From assembly GCA_950097015.1 (NCBI GenBank), contig CATNEN010000038.1:186001-250000 (forward strand): DNA of 64,000 nt, given 5' to 3'. The translations under genes were made by a program, and so were the position numbers. The stretch's first letter is position 1; every line of letters starts with the position of its first letter. Origin of the DNA: Macrostomum hystrix (taxonomy: Eukaryota; Platyhelminthes; Macrostomidae). The notes beneath the pieces were generated by a model. The model saw only the letters and a list, made by a program, of their open reading frames with translations. It searched no databases and had not been told where the DNA came from. Shown here one piece after another: positions 23,084 through 35,300 of this stretch.

Positions 23084-26000
23084 ATGACCACAATTGACAG
23101 ACTGGCACTGCAGCAGCAGCAGCAGCAGCCGCAGTCGCGCTCCACCATGGCTGCCCGTCAGGTTCGTCCGCACCGGGGATTCAGCAGCTGTGCTCTGGAC
23201 GACTCGTCGCCAACTTCGCACACCTCGGCAACTGGCCTGGCTTCGCCACAGGCGCCGTCTATTTCTACGCCGCAACCTCCGCCTCCGCCATCGGCGGCAG
23301 CATCGCCGACAGCTCAGTCGCAGCTGCATCTATCGACAATGTCCCGCGTGGCGGCCACCACCTCGGGCCCCGGCTCGCTCATCATCGGCACCCCGAGACG
23401 ATTTTTCTCTCGACGCAGGGCCGGCAAAAAGTTGGCTCTTCAGCAGCCGCCCTCGGCAGCCGCCGCGCCGCTGTCCTGCCGCTGTCCTTTCACATTTGTG
23501 CTGCCGGATTTGTCGCGTCAACCGGACGGATTTCGGCGATTCATTGAAGCCGACCTGCTGGACCCCAACGCGCTGGCTAATTTGGAAGCCGCCGGCTGCC
23601 TGAACTGGTGGCACCGCAACGGCCTGGCGAGCCGACTGTGGCCCCTGGCCACCAGCGGCGATGGCAACTGCCTACTGCACGCCATCAGCTTGTGTGAGCC
23701 TTGATTGACAAGCTTTGTGAACTTTGGCTGGGCTAACTTTAACTACTCAGGAATACTCACTAAATCCCAAGAATGAAGCTCCCCACAAGGTTTTTTTTAG
23801 TCCTTTCTTCAGGTCTTATTCAGGCCTTTCTTCAGGTCTTATTCAGGCCTTTCTTAAGGTATTATTAAGGCATTTCTTCAGGTCTATTCAGGCATTTCTT
23901 CAGGCCTTTTTCAGGTCTCTTTCAGGCCTTTCTTCAGGTCTTATTCAGGCCTTTCTTCAGGTCTTATTCAGGCCTTTCTTCAGGTCTTATTCAGGCCTTT
24001 CTTAAGGTATTATTAAGGCATTTCTTCAGGTCTTATTCAGGTCTTTTTCAGGCCTTTCTTTAGGTCCTTTCTTCTGATCTTATTCAGGCCTTTCTTCAGT
24101 TTTTTAGGCCTTTCTTCAGGTAATATTAAGGCATTTCTTCAGGTCTATTCAGGCATTTCTTCAGGTCTTATTCAGGTCTTATTCAGGCTTTTCTTCAGGT
24201 CTCTTTCAGGCCTTTCTTCAGGTCTTATTCAGGCCTTTCTTCAGGTCTTATTCAGGCCTTTCTTAAGGTATTATTAAGGCATTTCTTCAGGTCTTATTCA
24301 GGTCTTTTTCAGGCCTTTCTTTAGGTCCTATTCAGGCCTTTCTTCTGATCTTATTCAGGCCTTTCTTCAGTTTTTTAGGCCTTTCTTCAGGTAATATTAA
24401 GGCATTTCTTCAGGTCTATTCAGGCATTTCTTCAGGTCTTATTCAGGTCTTATTCAGGCTTTTCTTCTGGTCTTATTCAGGCCTTTCTTCAGACCTTTCT
24501 TCAGGTTTTATTAAGGCATTTCTTCAGGTCTATTTAGGCATTTCTTCAGGTCTTATTCAGGTCTTTTTCAGGCCTTTCTTCAGGTCTTATTCAGGCCTTT
24601 CTTCAGGTCTTATTCAGGCTTTTCTTCAGGTCTTATTCAGGCCTTTCTTCAGCTCTTATTCAGGCCTTTCTTCAGATCTTATTAGTCCTTTAATTCAGGT
24701 CTTATTCTCACATCATCCTCCAGGTAATATTCAGCCCATTCTTTAGGCCTTTTTCCGCAGTCTTCAGTTGCATTTAATCCATTCTTCTTAGAAAAGCTAA
24801 ACAGAAATTAATCGCCAAGAAAGCAAGCCACATTAATATTTTTAGCCGTGTTTGTTGAGCAACTCAAGCAAAGTAATTCATTTAGCCAGGCCAATTTCAT
24901 ACCGGCTCGCCTTCAGTCCGGCCACGGCCAGCATTGCAGGCGTTTTTTAATTAGTTGCGCAAAATGTGAAAAGCTACTCTTTAGCAACACAGCAACAATC
25001 AGCGAAAGATCTAAAACAAAATTAATGAATTCGTCGTTAGTAATCTTAAATAAAACTCGCATCTGTCTACTGTTAGTACAGTGCGCATAATCCACATCTA
25101 TCTACTGTTAGTACAGTGTGTGCGCATTATCTGCACACCGCAGGCATGTTCGGCGCCCACGATCGCCAGCTAATTCTGCGGGCCGCTCTGCACCGCTACC
25201 TGCGTCGCCGGAGCGCTGCCTTGTATCGCCGATGGCGCTGGCAGACTCACGCTGAGCTGACTCGAACCACCGGACTGCGGTTGAGCGATTCGGAGTGGCG
25301 CGCCGAGTGGAAATCCCTGCTGCAACTGGCCAGGTAGATTAGGCTGGTCCTATCACGGGGAGTAGGCTGGTCCTATCACGGGGAGTAGGCTGGTCCTATT
25401 ACGGGAGAGTAGGCTGGTCCTATCACGGGAGAGTAGGCTGGTCCTATTACGGGAGAGTAGGCTGGTCCTATCACGGGAGAGTAGGCTGGTCCTATCACGG
25501 CGAGTAAGCTGGTCCTATCACGGGAGAGTAGGCTGGTCCTATTACGGGAGAGTAGGCTGGTCCTATCACGGGGAGTAGGCTGGTCCTATCACGGGGAGTA
25601 GGCTGGTCCTATTACGGGAGAGTAGGCTGGTCCTATCACGGGAGAGTAGGCTGGTCCTATTACGGGAGAGTAGGCTGGTCCTATCACGGGAGAGTAGGCT
25701 GGTCCTCACACGGGAGAGTAGGCTGGTCCTCACACGGGAGAGTAGGCTGGTCCTCACACGGGAGAGTAGGCTGGTCCTCACACGGGAGAGTAGGCTGGTC
25801 CTCACATGGGAGAGTAGGCTGGTCCTATCACGGGAGAGTAGGCTGGTCCTCACACGGGAGAGTAGGCTGGTCCTCACACGGGAGAGTAGGCTGGTCCTAT
25901 CACGGGAGAGTAGGCTGGTCCTCACACGGGAGAGTAGGCTGGTACTCACACGGGAGAGTAGGCTGGTCCTATCACGGGGAGTAGGCTGGTCCTATCACGG

Positions 26001-28562
26001 GGAGTAGGCTGGTCCTCACACGGGAGAGTAGGCTGGTCCCCACATGGGAGAGTAGGCTGGTCCTGTCACGGGAGAGTAGGCTGGTCCTATCACGGGAGAG
26101 TAGGCTGGTCCTATCACGGGAGAGTAGGCTGGTCCTGTCACGGGAGAGTAGGCTGGTCCTATCACGGGAGAGTAGGCTGGTCCTCACATGGGAGAGTAGG
26201 CTGGTCCTCACACGGGAGAGTAGGCTGGTCCTCACATGGGAGAGTAGGCTGGTCCTCACATGGGAGAGTAGGCTGGTCCTCACACGGGAGAGTAGGCTGG
26301 TCCTCACACGGGAGAGTAGGCTGGTCCTATCACGGGAGAGTAGGCTGGTCCTCACACGGGAGAGTAGGCTGGTACTCACACGGGAGAGTAGGCTGGTCCT
26401 CACACGGGAGAGTAGGCTGGTCCTCACACGGGAGAATAGGCTGGTCCTCACACGGGAGAATAGGCTGGTCCTCACACGGGAGAATAGGCTGGTCCTCACA
26501 CGGGAGAGTAGGCTGGTCCTCACACGGGAGAATAGGCTGGTCCTCACACGGGAGAATAGGCTGGTGGTCTCATTTGCTCAAGCACCTCAATGAAAACCGG
26601 TCCCCAAACGCAGAGCGGCGCCAAAGTCCATCCCGGCAGCCCCAGGTGACCGGCACACCTACAGCAGCCTGGAGGAAATTCACGTATTCGTTGCCGCCAA
26701 CGTCATTCGCCGACCAATCATTGTCGTAGCCGACGCCTTTGTTAAAGCGGCCGACGGTGGCAACCTGGCGCCGAACCCATTCGCCGGCCTGTACCTGCCG
26801 CTGCTGGAGCGGCCTGAGACCTGCTGCCCCTACCCAGTGCTGCTGGCCTTCCACAGCGCCCACTTCTCGGCCCTGCTGCCAATGGAGGCGACCCCAGGTG
26901 ACTTAATCTTAGAGCTTCGTTTTTATGACTTGGAGGTCGGGGGTTCGATTCCTGACTTCACCTGCAACCATTTTAGTCCTATAGCAAGATAATTTACTCT
27001 AGCTGGGGTAATTCAGAGTAGGTGTTGCGTCTTCGCAGTCCATGGACTGAACAGCCTTCAGTGAAACAACCTCGTGAAAGTCCACCAAATGGATTGAAAT
27101 ATTTCGAATCTAAATTGGTTAAAAAATGAAAAAACAGTAACAATTCAATCCAAAATAGTCAACAATGATAGCCGACATGATTGCATTCCTTACACCTGAC
27201 ACCCGACGATAATCGTTGAATATCTCGACGATTCCGATGTTTTGTGGTTCTGGAAGTTGTTTCATCGAATATAGCGGAACATCTCTGGCCGTGTTCTCGA
27301 TTTTCATGCCCATTTGTTGAGTAACTTTCTACTGTAAACAATGTTTGGCCAACTGCAGGCGCGGGCTACCTGACCAGCGCCATTCCTCTAGTCTCGCCCA
27401 GCGGTTCCAGCCTAGCCGTGCACTTCGCCCACGACCCCGGCTCCGGCTTCAAATGGAGCCGCGGTGTCGCAGACGCTGCTAGCGCCGCAGTCGACGCCAC
27501 TGTTGACAGCGCAGCGGATTTGCTAGCCGACTACCTGCACTGCTGCCAGCTGCCTGCGCGCGCTGCCTCCGATACCGGCGTCTCCGGGGTGACGCGCCTC
27601 GCACCTGGAAGAGACCAGCCGCCAGCGCATGCGATGGCCACCTTTGCTGGCACCAGCGGTGACTCTAACGGTGGCGGCTGCAGCAACGGTGCGGCCAACG
27701 GCTCAGAATCCGGCGGCGGTGGCGGTCGCAAGGTGATCGAAAAATTACTCTGAAGTGGCTGAGTCTTTTGAAGCGGGTGTTTTTTTGAAACAGGTGTCTC
27801 TTCTGAACCAGGTGTCTCTTCTGAACCAGGTGTCTCTTCTGAACCAGGTGTCTCTTCTGAACCAGGTGTCTCTTCTGAACCAGGTGTCTCTTCTGAACCA
27901 GGTGTCTCTTCTGAACCAGGTGTCTCTTCTGAACCAGGTGTCTCTTCTGAACCAGGTGTCTCTTCTGAACCAGGTGTCTCTTCTGAACCAGGTGTCTCTT
28001 CTGAACCAGGTGTCTCTTCTGAACCAGGTGTCTCTTCTGAACCAGGTGTCTTCTGAACCAGGTGTCTCTTCTGAACCAGGTGTCTCTTCTGAACCAGGTG
28101 TCTCTTCTGAACCAGGTGTCTCTTCTGAACCAGGTGTGTCTTTGGGTCCTCTAAAAGACTCCGGTGAACTAAAAAGCGAACTCAATGTGCAACTGCCTGC
28201 CCAAACCGCTGAAACCTTTCGCCAGGTGGAGACAATCTCCCGCAGCTTCGGGCGTCAAGTTCGGCATGCGTTGCAGCTGCGGCGGGGACAATCGTTTAAC
28301 AGTTCTGGGGCAGTCAACCAACAGCATTTGCAGCACTCACACAGCCTGTCACAGCAGCAGCAGCAGCAGCAGCCAAAAGTTAGCGAAGAAGACAAAAACG
28401 ACGCATGTGCCGAAGCCCTGTTGAATTCTTCTCCTAGAAGAAGTGACATTGCTGCCGGCACCAGCGGTGAACTCATTCTGTGTGCTCGAATCGGTTTGGT
28501 GGCAAGGCCGCCTAATTTTACCGAAGTTGTCACTGGCTACCTTGTGCGAGCCAGAGCTAGGT

Positions 28563-28602
<40 letters not shown>

Positions 28603-28687
28603 TGAGCAGCCCAACTTGGCCGCCGATTCACAGGATCAAACTTTAGCGCCAATTGAAGCTGCTGACGGGGAGCAAAGTGCACTTTAG
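23084..28687 (+). CDS. OTUD7/Cezanne-like OTU deubiquitinase (5 exons, about 639 aa)
   Basis: Exons: 23084-23693, 25144-25333, 26614-26897, 27359-27732, 28226-28687. All phases join (1920 nt). The protein starts with a low-complexity Gln/Pro/Ser region. Then comes the A20/Cezanne-class OTU domain: 'FVLPDLS...GFRRFIEADL', 'LNWW', and the catalytic-Cys loop 'SGDGNCLLHAISL' (Cys about 196). Further motifs are 'RWRWQ', 'EWRAEWKSLLQLA', 'YSSLEEIHVFVAANVIRRPI', 'GLYLPLL' and the catalytic-His motif 'HSAHFSAL' (His about 350). The last exon carries 'SRSFGRQ' and 'ELILCARIGLVARP...YLVRARARYE', matching the C-terminal part of OTUD7, plus two polyQ tracts. Family members cleave ubiquitin chains (Cezanne prefers Lys11) and act in NF-kB and cell-cycle control. 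No UBA-like N-terminus is seen, and no C-terminal A20 zinc finger. The start of the last exon (CGCCAG|GTGGAG) is the least certain junction. Confidence 0.88.
23805..24700. repeat. About 23-bp degenerate minisatellite, OTUD7-like intron 1
   Basis: Core TTCTTCAGGTCTTATTCAGG with many length variants. A longer block beginning with TAAGGTATTATTAAGGC and running through TTTAGGTCC occurs twice (about 24000 and 24265), showing a higher-order duplication of about 265 bp. The unit contains TTCTTCAG|GTCTTA on the gene's strand. Confidence 0.9.
25337..26563. repeat. 24-bp minisatellite filling OTUD7-like intron 2, about 51 copies
   Basis: Core GAGTAGGCTGGTCCTCACAC or ...CTATCAC. The intron is 1.28 kb and the array occupies nearly all of it. 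The donor (25334) lies at the edge of the first, diverged unit, and the acceptor at 26614 is about 50 bp beyond the last. Units of 23 bp (CACGGGGAG) are interspersed and shift the register. Confidence 0.95.
26935..27085 (+). mobile_element. SINE family 1 copy, truncated and diverged
   Basis: Plus-strand GAGGTCGGGGGTTCGATTCC (B box), then a shortened body and CAGTCCATGGACTGAACAGC, matching the family 1 copies at 1.6-1.9 and 56.1-56.4 kb. It lies in OTUD7-like intron 3. The A-box half is lost. Confidence 0.7.
27786..28138. repeat. 18-bp minisatellite beside OTUD7-like exon 4, 20 copies
   Basis: Unit CTGAACCAGGTGTCTCTT, nearly invariant. One unit near 28045 has lost 2 bp, moving the open frame from a LNQVSL repeat to a SEPGVS repeat without creating a stop. 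Each unit reads TCTCTTCTGAACCAG|GTGTCT, an acceptor-like word joined to a donor-like one. The array sits 50 bp after the exon 4 donor and stays open into the last exon. Intron retention could in principle be translated if exon 4 were read differently, but the frame from exon 4 itself hits a stop at 27751. Confidence 0.95.
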
Positions 28688-29699
28688 TGACACCTGTTAG
28701 AATTAGCTGAGAAATAGTTTTCTTATTTTTGTTAAATAGTAATACGTCAGCGTTATTTAGATGCAAATTATTTTTTGTGTAGCAATCTTATATACTGATG
28801 CTTTTATGGACTAGTAATGTTTCACTGTAATTAAAGAAACGATATTCAATTACAATTGTGATCTTTTATAGATTAATATTTTAAACTGGCACTATTCCTC
28901 AGTTAGAAGTCTCCTATTTTTTTCTTGCTACAATATAAAGAGTAGACTCGTTGGCTTTCTAGCTGCGTAGCTAATTAGAAGCGTAGCTGTAGTTTTATGC
29001 ACTACTTATGCAGCTGATCGTCGTCAGTAGTGTGATGCGCAACATTAACCAATTTTCTTCAAGTTCGAAGAAGGACGTTTATTCCTTTTTTGTAAGTCAC
29101 ATTTCGCCTATGGATTAAATTTCGCGCTCGATTGATTTTTCGTGTCACTACTGTCAGTAGGACTGTTTGCATCTGCGCTGATTCAGGAGCAGAGAAACAC
29201 TGATCGATTTTGTAATTTACTTTTTTCTCGTGTAGACAGACTGCGATATTTCCTAAATAAATTTCTTCCTATTTAAATCCTTCTCATCACCGAGTCTTCA
29301 ATGCAAGGTGTTTTGCGGAAACTGGCGTTTTTGCTCCATTTATGATTAAAGATTTCGTCATCAAACTGTGCATCTGTGTACTTTTTTCATAGACATGTGC
29401 GGCGTCAACCATTCCGTATTTTCTTAGTAGTGAGCATTCATTTAGTAAGAAAAATTTAAAATTATTTTGTATATGATGTGCTATGTGCGCTGGAAGGCAC
29501 ACTAGCGACAGTTTTTTACACAGGCAAGTGCGGTATGGTTTTTTGGCTACCTGTCGCATTTGCAAACTAAATTTTCTGTTAAATTAGGTTGACTACATTA
29601 ATTTTGTCTTTTTAGTAGCTCAACTGCTTTCGTTACCTCGTCTGACGGTAACAATGAGCAGCCTAAATATTTTATACCACTCAAAAATTACAAGCAATA
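28688..29699. other. 3' flank of the OTUD7-like gene, no further gene seen
   Basis: AT-rich. Weak poly(A)-signal-like words occur (AATTAAA near 28830, AATATAAA near 28932), but no canonical AATAAA lies close to the stop. The minus-strand open frame at 29287-29565 has no recognisable domain. Confidence 0.4.
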
Positions 29700-30215
29700 A
29701 CCAACGTGCAGTGCTTCCTCTAGCCAGGTGTACATTCCTGCCCCAGATAAATTAATAATATTTTCTCCTCGATAAGCAATGTACACTACTTCCTCTAGCC
29801 AGGTGTACATTCCTACCCCAGATAAATTAATAATATTTTCTCCTCGATAAGCAATGTACACTACTTCCTCTAGCCCGGTGTACATTCCTGCCCCAGATAA
29901 ATTCATCTCTTCCCCCGATAAGCAATGTACACTACTTCCCCTAGCCCGGTGTACATTCCTGCCCCAGATAAATTCATCTCTCCCCCCCCCCGATAAGCAA
30001 TGTGCACTACTTCCTCTAGCCCGGTGTACATTCCTGCCCCAGATAAATTCATCTCTTCCCCCGATAAGCAATGTACACTACTTCCCCTAGCCCGGTGTAC
30101 ATTCCTGCCCCAGATAAATTCATCTCTCCCCCCCGATAAGCAATGTGCACTACTTCCCCTAGCCCGGTGCACATTCCTGCCCGAGATAAATTCAACTCTT
30201 CCCCCGATAAGCAAT
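29700..30215. repeat. About 71-bp minisatellite, about 7 copies
   Basis: Each unit contains CGATAAGCAATGTACACTAC, then CTCTAGCCCGGTGTACATTC, then CTGCCCCAGATAAATT. The GATAAGCAATGTACA core is shared with the 58-bp array at 39.04-39.70 kb. A C-run of variable length (CCCCC to CCCCCCCC) distinguishes units. Confidence 0.95.
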
Positions 30216-31112
30216 GTAATATAATGTGCAATGTAAAATAAAAATAGCTTGTCTCACCTAAGCGATTTTTGGCTATAAGCAATTAATAACTATAGATTTT
30301 TACCTTTCAAAGTAAAAAGCTGATCTTTCTAATCTGAAGTTCAATAGTTTACAGATCAGAACACGATTATCCCGCTTTACAGTAAAACCTTTTTTATTCC
30401 ACGCTGTATTCCTCCTGAAGCGAATTTTGTTATTAAACTAAATATACTGACCAGTTAAAAGAAAATTAAGAAACTATAGAATTTTCATTCTCAGCGATTT
30501 TTCAGGCAAAAATTAATTTTATATCGCAGAATTATCTCGCCCACTCTCATCACTTAGCAATATGCCAAACAATCTTCATTTTGTCGGCTCTTTCTTGTCG
30601 CAAAAAGACAAACTTTTTAGTCGAATTTCTCCAGTAAAAACACACGGAAATATTTAAATTTATATTTAGCTTAGCAACATTACTAATACATACTATATAC
30701 ATTCTAGATAGCTAAATAGGAGGCAACATGAAACTCCAGGTGAGACATGACATTCAGCGAACTGCAGCGCTGAGTCAGAAAATCTATTATTCAAATAAAG
30801 CTTTAACCTAGACAGGCACAGCCGTGAATAAGCAGAAACAATAGAGCTATATTGCTAGTGCTTTGTATAGACATTTCCGAAAAATAATCATTTCATTAAT
30901 TGCTTTTAGCCGGTAAAATATAAACGTTTATTAATAGTAAAAGTTAAGTTATTATTGCGTATTGCGTTTATGCTTTGTGTTTAAATTGCTGATTCTAATA
31001 AATGACAGCGGAGAGATGCAATTTAACGCAAACTCAAGCCAATTTGGTTATAAAAAAGGCACAGAATCAATTTATAATGTTGAAAAAATTAAATCGACAC
31101 CGAGAGAGACAG
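30216..31112. other. AT-rich intergenic stretch, nothing recognised
   Basis: Between an array and an inverted-repeat element. No coding region, tRNA-like sequence or other repeat was recognised. Confidence 0.4.
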
Positions 31113-31114
31113 TA

Positions 31115-31940
31115 GGCCGTATGAATAAAGTGAGCAATTGCTCATGAGTATATGCTCCTACTCTGAGCAAGTGCTCACTTTTCGTATGAATAATTTATCT
31201 CAAACTTCGAGCAAGTTCCCAGCCACCAGTTGAGCAGCAATTGTTCAGCGAATTTGTACCATAGACGAAATTGTGATCAAAATCACTTCCCTCTTCTTTG
31301 CTGTTTAATGGAACGAACGAGGCTCGCCTCGCAAGCAAGATTTGCTACGTGGTATGAAAAATTTGTCGACTCAAGACGAAGACGATGAGATTTTCGTTCG
31401 CTGCGTGATGCTGAATAGGCGCTGAGCACGCCGCCGACTTGACTCAAGAAAACGCGAGCAAATGCTTCAGACATTTGTCTATGGCCAGAGTTTATTCTTG
31501 CTGAAGCGAGTCTCTACTCAGTCACAGAGCAATTGCTCGAGGGGTGAACACTAACTCTTGAGACAATCATGCTGAGCATTGACATATAACCAAGTGTGCG
31601 TAAACGTCTCAAGCTCGTGTATAGTTTATGGCCCAAAGGCCATCAAAGAAATAGATTAAAGTGTGCAGTAAATTCCGCAACTGTGCGATAAATGACATGA
31701 CATGAAATCAACCGCCATCCCTCTTCTGAGCTACTATGCAGTAAATCCCAGACGGGTATTGTCTATGGGCCGAAGGAGCTGGTCTTGCGCACACACACTT
31801 GGTCATAAATCAATGCACTTATGCTAGGCTTCCTAGTGCGTAAATCTACCATTTGCTCACCAGCAAGACTCACTTTATTCATTCTGAATTGAGAATCTCG
31901 TAGTAGACTTTGAGCAATTGCTCACTTTATTCATACGGCC
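31115..31940. mobile_element. 826-bp non-autonomous DNA transposon (MITE-like) with 30-bp perfect TIRs
   Basis: GGCCGTATGAATAAAGTGAG plus CAATTGCTCA (31115-31144) is repeated exactly in reverse complement at 31911-31940. TA lies directly outside both ends (31113-31114 and 31941-31942). A TA target site and short perfect TIRs are typical of Tc1/mariner-like elements and their deletion derivatives. No transposase is encoded. Partial copies of the end sequence (GAGCAAGTGCTCAC near 31170, GAGCAATTGCTCG near 31527) are present internally. Confidence 0.75.
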
Positions 31941-31942
31941 TA

Positions 31943-32319
31943 ATGGGAATGCAGATTATTAACACTATCGTTCAAGGCTATACTAGCAAAATATCATGTA
32001 ACTACTCACGCAAGTATAAGCGCACTAGAGAATTTAGAAAAATGTGTCTGACAATTTTCACTTGATGTTTCTTTTTTCAACTAGGCCGCAAACTCACTTT
32101 TAATTGGCATCAGTTAGTTTCTTTAAAGTGAAACAAAAATATCTCAAATATTTATAGATTTTGCACAACAACAAATCGTACATACTACTTAACTACTTGT
32201 CAGCAGTAGTATTGTATGCAAATAGTTACACTGAGCTATTGGAGATCACAAGAATTGATGCTGAAGAGATCACTCAGGTGATTAGGCTGAAAAATATTTC
32301 TTTAGTTAAAATGTCTGCT
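31943..32319. other. 3' flank of the LRCH gene
   Basis: AT-rich sequence immediately downstream (minus-strand sense) of the LRCH stop codon. It is likely to hold the 3'UTR end. The plus-strand open frame starting at 32161 has no supporting feature. Confidence 0.4.
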
Positions 32320-32325
32320 TTTATT
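32320..32325 (-). terminator. Candidate poly(A) signal overlapping the LRCH stop codon
   Basis: On the minus strand the stop TAA (32326-32324) is embedded in CCTAATAAAAG, so a canonical AATAAA begins inside the stop codon. If used, the 3'UTR would be only about 20-30 nt. Confidence 0.4.
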
Positions 32326-35300
32326 AGGATCTTGGAGACAGTTGTGCTTGAGTCAATTCCTCCATGCCAACAACAGTTTTGGCTACTCGCTGCAGGCCTC
32401 TGGCACCGGACATCAGGTCCGTCACCAGGAACGACTGTGACTGGATTGCACAGAACGATGGGGTGTCAGGCTATGCATTTTGGCTATCTACGTTGATACA
32501 CATGTATTCTGGTTCATATTACAATGCCTTACAAAACTTTGGTTCTTAGAAACTGAGCTCAAATATGCGGTTTCTTGGAAACGTTAGTTTTTAAGATTCC
32601 AATTCATGGGAAACACTAGCTTGATGCAAATCCTTCATTTTCTGTTCCTGGAAAAGCAGTTTTCCTGGTCAAAAATTAAACCTGTAAAATATTTCTGAAA
32701 AACGTTTCTTAGAAATCTGTCCTTACTTAGAATTCAGATTCTTTTACTTCTAACAAGATTCACTAAAAGTCTGTTTCTTAAAAATCTTAGTTTTTCTATC
32801 CCCTGAAGTACAAAAAAGTCTTAAGCCCCTTAAGCCCCATTGAGCCCCTTAAGAACAATATAGCAATCTACCAGCTACTCAATCACAATGTACCAGCTAC
32901 TCAATAACAATCTACCAGCTACTCAATCACAATGTACCAGCTACTCAGACACAATCTACCAGCTACTCAATCACAATCTACCAGCTACTCAATCACAATC
33001 TACCAGCTACTCAATCACAATCTACCAGCTACTCAAACACAATCTACCAGCTACTCAAACACAATCTACCAGCTACTCAAACACAATCTACCAGCTACTC
33101 AAACACAATCTACCAGCTACTCAGACACAATCTACCAGCTACTCAAACACAATGTACCAGCTACTCAGACACAATCTACCAGCTACTCAATCACAATCTA
33201 CCAGCTACTCAATCACAATCTACCAGCTACTCAATCACAATCTACCAGCTACTCAAACACAATCTACCAGCTACTCAAACACAATCTACCAGCTACTCAA
33301 ACACAATCTACCAGCTACTCAAACACAATCTACCAGCTACTCAAACACAATCTACCAGCTACTCAGACACAATCTACCAGCTACTCCAACACAATGTACC
33401 AGCTACTCAGACACAATCTACCAGCTACTCAATCACAATCTACCAGCTACTCAATCACAATCTACCAGCTACTCAATCACAATCTACCAGCTACTCAATC
33501 ACAATCTACCAGCTACTCAATCACAATCTACCAGCTACTCAAACACAATGTACCAGCTACTCAAACACAATCTACCAGCTACTCAATCACAATCTACCAG
33601 CTACTCAAACACAATCTACCAGCTACTCAAACACAATGTACCAGCTACTCAGACACAATCTACCAGCTACTCAATCACAATCTACCAGCTACTCAAACAC
33701 AATCTACCAGCTAATCAAACACAATGTACCAGCTACTCAGACACAATCTACCAGCTACTCAAACACAATGTACCAGCTACTCAGACACAATCTACCAGCT
33801 ACTCAATCACAATCTACCAGCTACTCAATCACAATCTACCAGCTACTCAAACACAATCTACCAGCTACTCAAACACAATCTACCAGCTACTCAAACACAA
33901 TCTACCAGCTACTCAAACACAATCTACCAGCTACTCAGACACAATCTACCAGCTACTCCAACACAATGTACCAGCTACTCAGACACAATGTACCAGCTAC
34001 TCAAACACAATCTACCAGCTACTCAATCACAATCTACCAGCTACTCAATCACAATCTACCAGCTACTCAATCACAATCTACCAGCTACTCAAACACAATC
34101 TACCAGCTACTCAAACACAATCTACCAGCTACTCAAACACAATCTACCAGCTACTCAAACACAATCTACCAGCTACTCAAACACAATCTACCAGCTACTC
34201 AGACACAATCTACCAGCTACTCCAACACAATGTACCAGCTACTCAGACACAATCTACCAGCTACTCAGACACAATCTACCAGCTACTCAGACACAATCTA
34301 CCAGCTACTCAGACACAATCTACCAGCTACTCAAACACAATGTACCAGCTACTCAGACACAATCTACCAGCTACTCAATCACAATCTACCAGCTACTCAA
34401 ACACAATCTACCAGCTACTCAAACACAATCTACCAGCTACTCAGACACAATCTACCAGCTACTCCAACACAATGTACCAGCTACTCAGACACAATCTACC
34501 AGCTACTCAATCACAATCTACCAGCTACTCAATCACAATCTACCAGCTACTCAATCACAATCTACCAGCTACTCAATCACAATCTACCAGCTACTCAATC
34601 ACAATCTACCAGCTACTCAAACACAATGTACCAGCTACTCAAACACAATCTACCAGCTACTCAATCACAATCTACCAGCTACTCAAACACAATCTACCAG
34701 CTACTCAAACACAATGTACCAGCTACTCAGACACAATCTACCAGCTACTCAATCACAATCTACCAGCTACTCAAACACAATCTACCAGCTAATCAAACAC
34801 AATGTACCAGCTACTCAGACACAATCTACCAGCTACTCAAACACAATGTACCAGCTACTCAGACACAATCTACCAGCTACTCAATCACAATCTACCAGCT
34901 ACTCAATCACAATCTACCAGCTACTCAAACACAATCTACCAGCTACTCAAACACAATCTACCAGCTACTCAAACACAATCTACCAGCTACTCAAACACAA
35001 TCTACCAGCTACTCAGACACAATCTACCAGCTACTCCAACACAATGTACCAGCTACTCAGACACAATGTACCAGCTACTCAAACACAATCTACCAGCTAC
35101 TCAATCACAATCTACCAGCTACTCAATCACAATCTACCAGCTACTCAATCACAATCTACCAGCTACTCAAACACAATCTACCAGCTACTCAAACACAATC
35201 TACCAGCTACTCAAACACAATCTACCAGCTACTCAAACACAATCTACCAGCTACTCAAACACAATCTACCAGCTACTCAAACACAATCTACCAGCTACTC

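Noticed and set aside
23094-23614. 169-residue plus and 94-residue minus frames
   Set aside because: Out-of-frame shadows of OTUD7-like exon 1, which has the conserved OTU motifs.
25566-26547. Minus-strand frames of RTSLLSR repeats
   Set aside because: 24-bp intronic minisatellite antisense to the OTUD7-like gene.
28255-28766. Minus-strand frames with polyC, polyL or polyA runs
   Set aside because: Antisense to the OTUD7-like last exon and its polyQ tracts.
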